A stretch of DNA of 17,953 nt from Sphingomonadales bacterium (lineage in GTDB: Bacteria; Pseudomonadota; Alphaproteobacteria; Sphingomonadales; Sphingomonadaceae). The notes beneath the pieces are model-generated. The model did not search any database. It saw nothing but the letters and a program-made list of their open reading frames with translations, and had not been told where the DNA came from. Position numbers and translations under genes: made by a program. Below are positions 15,570 through 17,953 of the stretch, in pieces. The first letter of the stretch is position 1; each line of letters begins with the position of its first letter. The stretch lies in contig JANYCM010000276.1 of assembly GCA_025360285.1 (NCBI GenBank), positions 1 through 17,953 of the forward strand, read 5' to 3'.

Positions 15570-15578
15570 GTGTCGAAC
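15564..15578 (-). promoter_or_regulatory. LexA operator (SOS box) of recA
   Basis: GAAC (15564-15567), AAGTGTC, GAAC (15575-15578): on the recA strand this is GTTC-N7-GTTC, the classical alphaproteobacterial LexA site. A third, inverted half-site GTTC at 15555-15558 also makes TGTTC-N5-GAACA (15554-15568). The box overlaps the proposed -35. It calibrates the LexA motif of this genome. Confidence 0.88.
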
Positions 15579-15613
15579 AAACTATTTTTGACGGCGACAG
15601 AAAGATAATGAAA

Positions 15614-17215
15614 TCAGATAGTAGCGCTTCCTGCCTCGGTTATCGCGATGACCAGATCGGCAAGCACAAAGGGCTTGGCGAGAAAGCCCACCTTTTGCGC
15701 ATCGGCAGCGCGGTGGCGGGGCGCTTCGGCAAACCCCGACATCAGCACGATCGGCAAATCGGGCCGCAGCATGCGCGCCTGCGCGGCCAATTCCACGCCA
15801 TCGATGCCCGGCATCATCACATCCGAGACCAGCACGTCAAAGCGCGCCCCGCCATGCAGGATCTCCAGCGCCGCCGCGGCATCGGCGGCGGCGGTCACAG
15901 CCAGGCCCTGCGCCGTCAGCCCGCGCGACAGGATCATGCGCACCGCTGCATCATCCTCCACCAGCAGCACGCGCAAGCCGGGCGGCGGCTCCACACGCCG
16001 CGGCGGTGGCGGCTCGGCCGGACCATCCGCCGGCAGCGCCGACCGCGGCATGGCGGGCAAATAGATGCTGAACACCGTCCCCCGGCCCTGTTTTGCCGCA
16101 TTGGCAAAAATGTAACCGCCGTTCTGCTTGACGATGCCATAGGCAGTGGACAGGCCCAGCCCGGTGCCCTTGCCCATTGGCTTGGTGGTGAAAAATGGCT
16201 CGAATATCTTGCCGGCAATGGCGGGGGGAATGCCGCTGCCCGTGTCGCTGACATCGATGGCGACATGGTCCATCTGCGGGATAATGGCGTGGCCCTGTTC
16301 GCTGACCAGCGCCGCCGGCACGTCGCGCAGCGTGATGCGCAACATGCCATTGCCGGCCATGGCATCACGGGCATTGACCGCCAGATTGACGATCACCTGT
16401 TCGATCTGGCCGGGATCAGCGCTGATCACCGCATCAAGCGGCCCGCCTTCGATGCGCAGGTCAATCGCCGGGCCGGCCAGTTGCGCCAACAGAGGCTGCA
16501 AATCCAGGATCAGCGGCAGCGGGTCAAGCACCTGCTGGCGCTGCGGCTGCTGCCGGGCAAAAGCCAGCAATTGCGCCACCAGCGCGGCGGCCCGCTGGCC
16601 ATTGTGGCGTATCTGGAACAGGCTGTCATGGTCAGGATCAGGCGCCGGGTGGCGATCGAGCAATTCTTCGGCCAGCGCCAGCACCGCCGTCAGGATATTG
16701 TTGAAATCATGGGCAACGCCGCCGGCGAGTTGCCCCACCGCCTGCATCCGCGTCGCCGCCGCTACCTGGGCCTCCAGCCGCATTTGTTCGCGGATATCGG
16801 GCATTGCCATCAACGCCGCGATGCCAAAGCCTGGCGGAATCGGCGTCAGGGTGATCAGTTGTTTCTGTTCCGGACGGTTGCGCAGCGCGGCGCGGATTTC
16901 GGCGGCTTCCCGGCTGTCGATCACCCGCGCCACGGCCTGGGCAAAACTGTCGGCATCTTCGGGAATCACCAATTGCGCCGGCATTGCCCCCGCGCCGCAT
17001 TCGGGGCCGGCAGTGGCGCGCAGCGCTTCATTGGTCAGCATGATACGGCCCGACGGCGACAGCAGCGCCATGGCCATCGGCAGCCGCACGAGCAACTGCC
17101 CGATCCACGGGCTCGGTTGCCCTTCGGCATAGGGCGCCGGCCAGCCGCCGGTCACGGCGCCGGCAACAGGCGGCCATTCAACCGTAGCGCTGCTCCGTCC
17201 AGGGATCGCCCTCAT
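15614..17215 (-). CDS. cckA: CckA-type hybrid histidine kinase, without membrane segment
   Basis: CckA is the kinase/phosphatase that feeds the ChpT-CtrA cell-cycle phosphorelay of alphaproteobacteria. From ATG 17215 the protein has 533 residues: a PAS-like region (about 40-145), a HisKA domain with MQAVGQLAGGVAHDFNNIL (phospho-His169) and the CckA-like DPDHDSLFQIRHNGQRAA, an HATPase with NLAVNARDAM, DTGSGIPP and GKGTGLGLSTAYGIV, a Pro-rich linker, and a receiver with VEDD, phospho-Asp465 in VSDVMMPG and Lys514 in AKPF. No transmembrane helix is seen, whereas Caulobacter CckA has two. The start is uncertain: ATG 17215 overlaps the upstream gene by 38 bases, GTG 17155 gives 513 residues, TTG 17263 gives 549. 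It lies directly upstream of recA. Another hybrid kinase is possible but the HisKA sequence favours CckA. Confidence 0.85.
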   Translation of the reverse strand: MRAIPGRSSATVEWPPVAGAVTGGWPAPYAEGQPSPWIGQLLVRLPMAMALLSPSGRIMLTNEALRATAGPECGAGAMPAQLVIPEDADSFAQAVARVIDSREAAEIRAALRNRPEQKQLITLTPIPPGFGIAALMAMPDIREQMRLEAQVAAATRMQAVGQLAGGVAHDFNNILTAVLALAEELLDRHPAPDPDHDSLFQIRHNGQRAAALVAQLLAFARQQPQRQQVLDPLPLILDLQPLLAQLAGPAIDLRIEGGPLDAVISADPGQIEQVIVNLAVNARDAMAGNGMLRITLRDVPAALVSEQGHAIIPQMDHVAIDVSDTGSGIPPAIAGKIFEPFFTTKPMGKGTGLGLSTAYGIVKQNGGYIFANAAKQGRGTVFSIYLPAMPRSALPADGPAEPPPPRRVEPPPGLRVLLVEDDAAVRMILSRGLTAQGLAVTAAADAAAALEILHGGARFDVLVSDVMMPGIDGVELAAQARMLRPDLPIVLMSGFAEAPRHRAADAQKVGFLAKPFVLADLVIAITEAGSATI

Positions 17216-17825
17216 TGTGATAGCCGCGTGTTTCCCAGAACCCCGGCTTGTCGGCCGGGACAAACTCCAGCCGCTTCAACCATTTCGCCGATTTCCACAG
17301 ATACCAGCGCGGAATTATGGCGCGCACCGGGCCGCCATGTTCGCGGCTGATCGGTACGCCATCATGGCTGTGCGCCAGCAGGCAATCATCTTCTGCGAAA
17401 TGATCGAGCCGGACATTGGTGGTGTAACCATCATAGCCGTGGAGGATGACATAGGCGGCGCTGGGCAGCGGCTGCACCACCGAGAGCAGATGCTGGGTGG
17501 AAACCCCCTGCCAGTGATTGTTATAGCGCGACCATTGCGTGACGCAGTGGATATCCGAGACGTCCTCGAACGGGGGCTGTTCGAGCAGATTGTTCCAGCT
17601 CCAGACGATCGGGTTGACCACGGCGCCATCGACGGCCAGCCGCCATTCGGCGCGCGGCACATCGGGCTGAATGCCCAGATCGAGCACGGGCCAATTGGTG
17701 ACCAGCCGCTGGCCCGGCGGCAGGCGGTTTTGATGGTCCACATCCGGCGCGCCAGTGAGGAGGCGCCCGGCGCGGGCCCACGCCTGTTTGGTGGAGACCA
17801 ATTTGTCCTTGAAGGAATCAGACAT
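17178..17825 (-). CDS. Sulfite-oxidase-like molybdopterin oxidoreductase, cytoplasmic form
   Basis: A 215-residue protein of the sulfite oxidase fold, predicted to hold a molybdenum cofactor. Seen: RLPPGQRLVTNWPVLDLG near the N-terminus, DIHCVTQWSRYNNHWQGV, where Cys94 would be the Mo ligand, and HGGPVRAIIPRWYLWKSAKWLKRLEF, the conserved core that contacts the cofactor. ATG 17825 is preferred; GTG 17846 adds seven residues. There is no signal peptide or twin-arginine motif, unlike exported MsrP/YedY, and no heme or dimerisation domain, so it acts in the cytoplasm with unknown substrate. The last 38 bases overlap the proposed start of cckA, so the two are probably co-transcribed. Confidence 0.9.
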   Translation of the reverse strand: MSDSFKDKLVSTKQAWARAGRLLTGAPDVDHQNRLPPGQRLVTNWPVLDLGIQPDVPRAEWRLAVDGAVVNPIVWSWNNLLEQPPFEDVSDIHCVTQWSRYNNHWQGVSTQHLLSVVQPLPSAAYVILHGYDGYTTNVRLDHFAEDDCLLAHSHDGVPISREHGGPVRAIIPRWYLWKSAKWLKRLEFVPADKPGFWETRGYHNEGDPWTEQRYG

Positions 17826-17900
17826 CGGAATGAGATAGCCTGACACGCGCCTGCAAACAATTCAGCAGAGATCTTTGTTGTTGAGCGGTGCCGGCCCGCG

Positions 17901-17953
17901 CCCGCGCCCGGCCACCCAACGAAAGTATTCTGAACTGGGCGGCCGGGCGCGGG
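17901..17953. repeat. GC-rich inverted repeat at the right edge
   Basis: CCCGCGCCCGGCC (17901-17913) and its exact complement GGCCGGGCGCGGG (17941-17953) form a 13-bp stem. After one mismatch, CCCA/TGGG extend it by four pairs around a 17-base loop. The right arm stops only because the window ends, so the stem may be longer. It may be a terminator of the next gene or part of a dispersed palindromic repeat; the stretch 17847-17900 shows no other feature. Confidence 0.6.

Noticed and set aside
15284..17350. 688-residue open frame antisense to the CckA-type kinase and the recA promoter
   Set aside because: It runs through the promoter, the LexA box and two real genes, is Arg/His-rich without domain motifs, and is explained by codon bias of the opposite strand.

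Overview
The window is about 18 kb of GC-rich chromosomal DNA with core genes at high density and almost no intergenic space. Gene content points to an alphaproteobacterium, most likely in the Sphingomonadales. The evidence is a eukaryote-type NADP isocitrate dehydrogenase, a CckA-type hybrid kinase next to recA, a cytoplasmic sulfite-oxidase-like protein, a short-type phosphatidylserine decarboxylase, and direct-repeat LexA boxes (GAAC-N7-GAAC) typical of the class. No mobile element, CRISPR array, tRNA or rRNA is visible. The genus call is inference from protein style, not from a search.

Layout, left to right. (1) 1-1427, minus: an acyl-CoA synthetase cut by the left edge. (2) 1428-1712: a divergent promoter region with a LexA box between the -35 and -10, driving a 55-residue one-helix membrane protein. 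(3) 1664-3231, minus: psd then pssA, the two-step phosphatidylethanolamine pathway, with stop and start sharing one base. (4) 3324-7043, plus: a LOG-family nucleotide hydrolase, icd, and a Kef/CPA2 cation:proton antiporter with a RCK domain. (5) 7044-10786, plus: a Tat-exported DUF885 protein with metallopeptidase-like motifs, a repeat-rich RcnB-like secreted protein and a small SAM methyltransferase. (6) 10794-17825, minus, read from right to left: sulfite-oxidase-like protein, cckA-type kinase, recA, a second SAM methyltransferase, alaS.

The most interesting thread is the SOS response. A read-through by eye for GAAC-N7-GAAC in either orientation gave only three exact matches. All three are intergenic and just upstream of a start codon: recA (which calibrates the motif), the 55-residue membrane protein, and the methyltransferase between recA and alaS. 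The small protein's architecture recalls SOS-induced membrane division inhibitors such as Caulobacter SidA, but no homology was tested, so this is a hypothesis. The methyltransferase box has a GC-rich spacer and is weaker.

Other points of note are a CckA-type kinase with no membrane anchor, an FNR/FixK-like site ahead of the DUF885 gene, a hairpin just after recA, and a long GC-rich inverted repeat running off the right edge.
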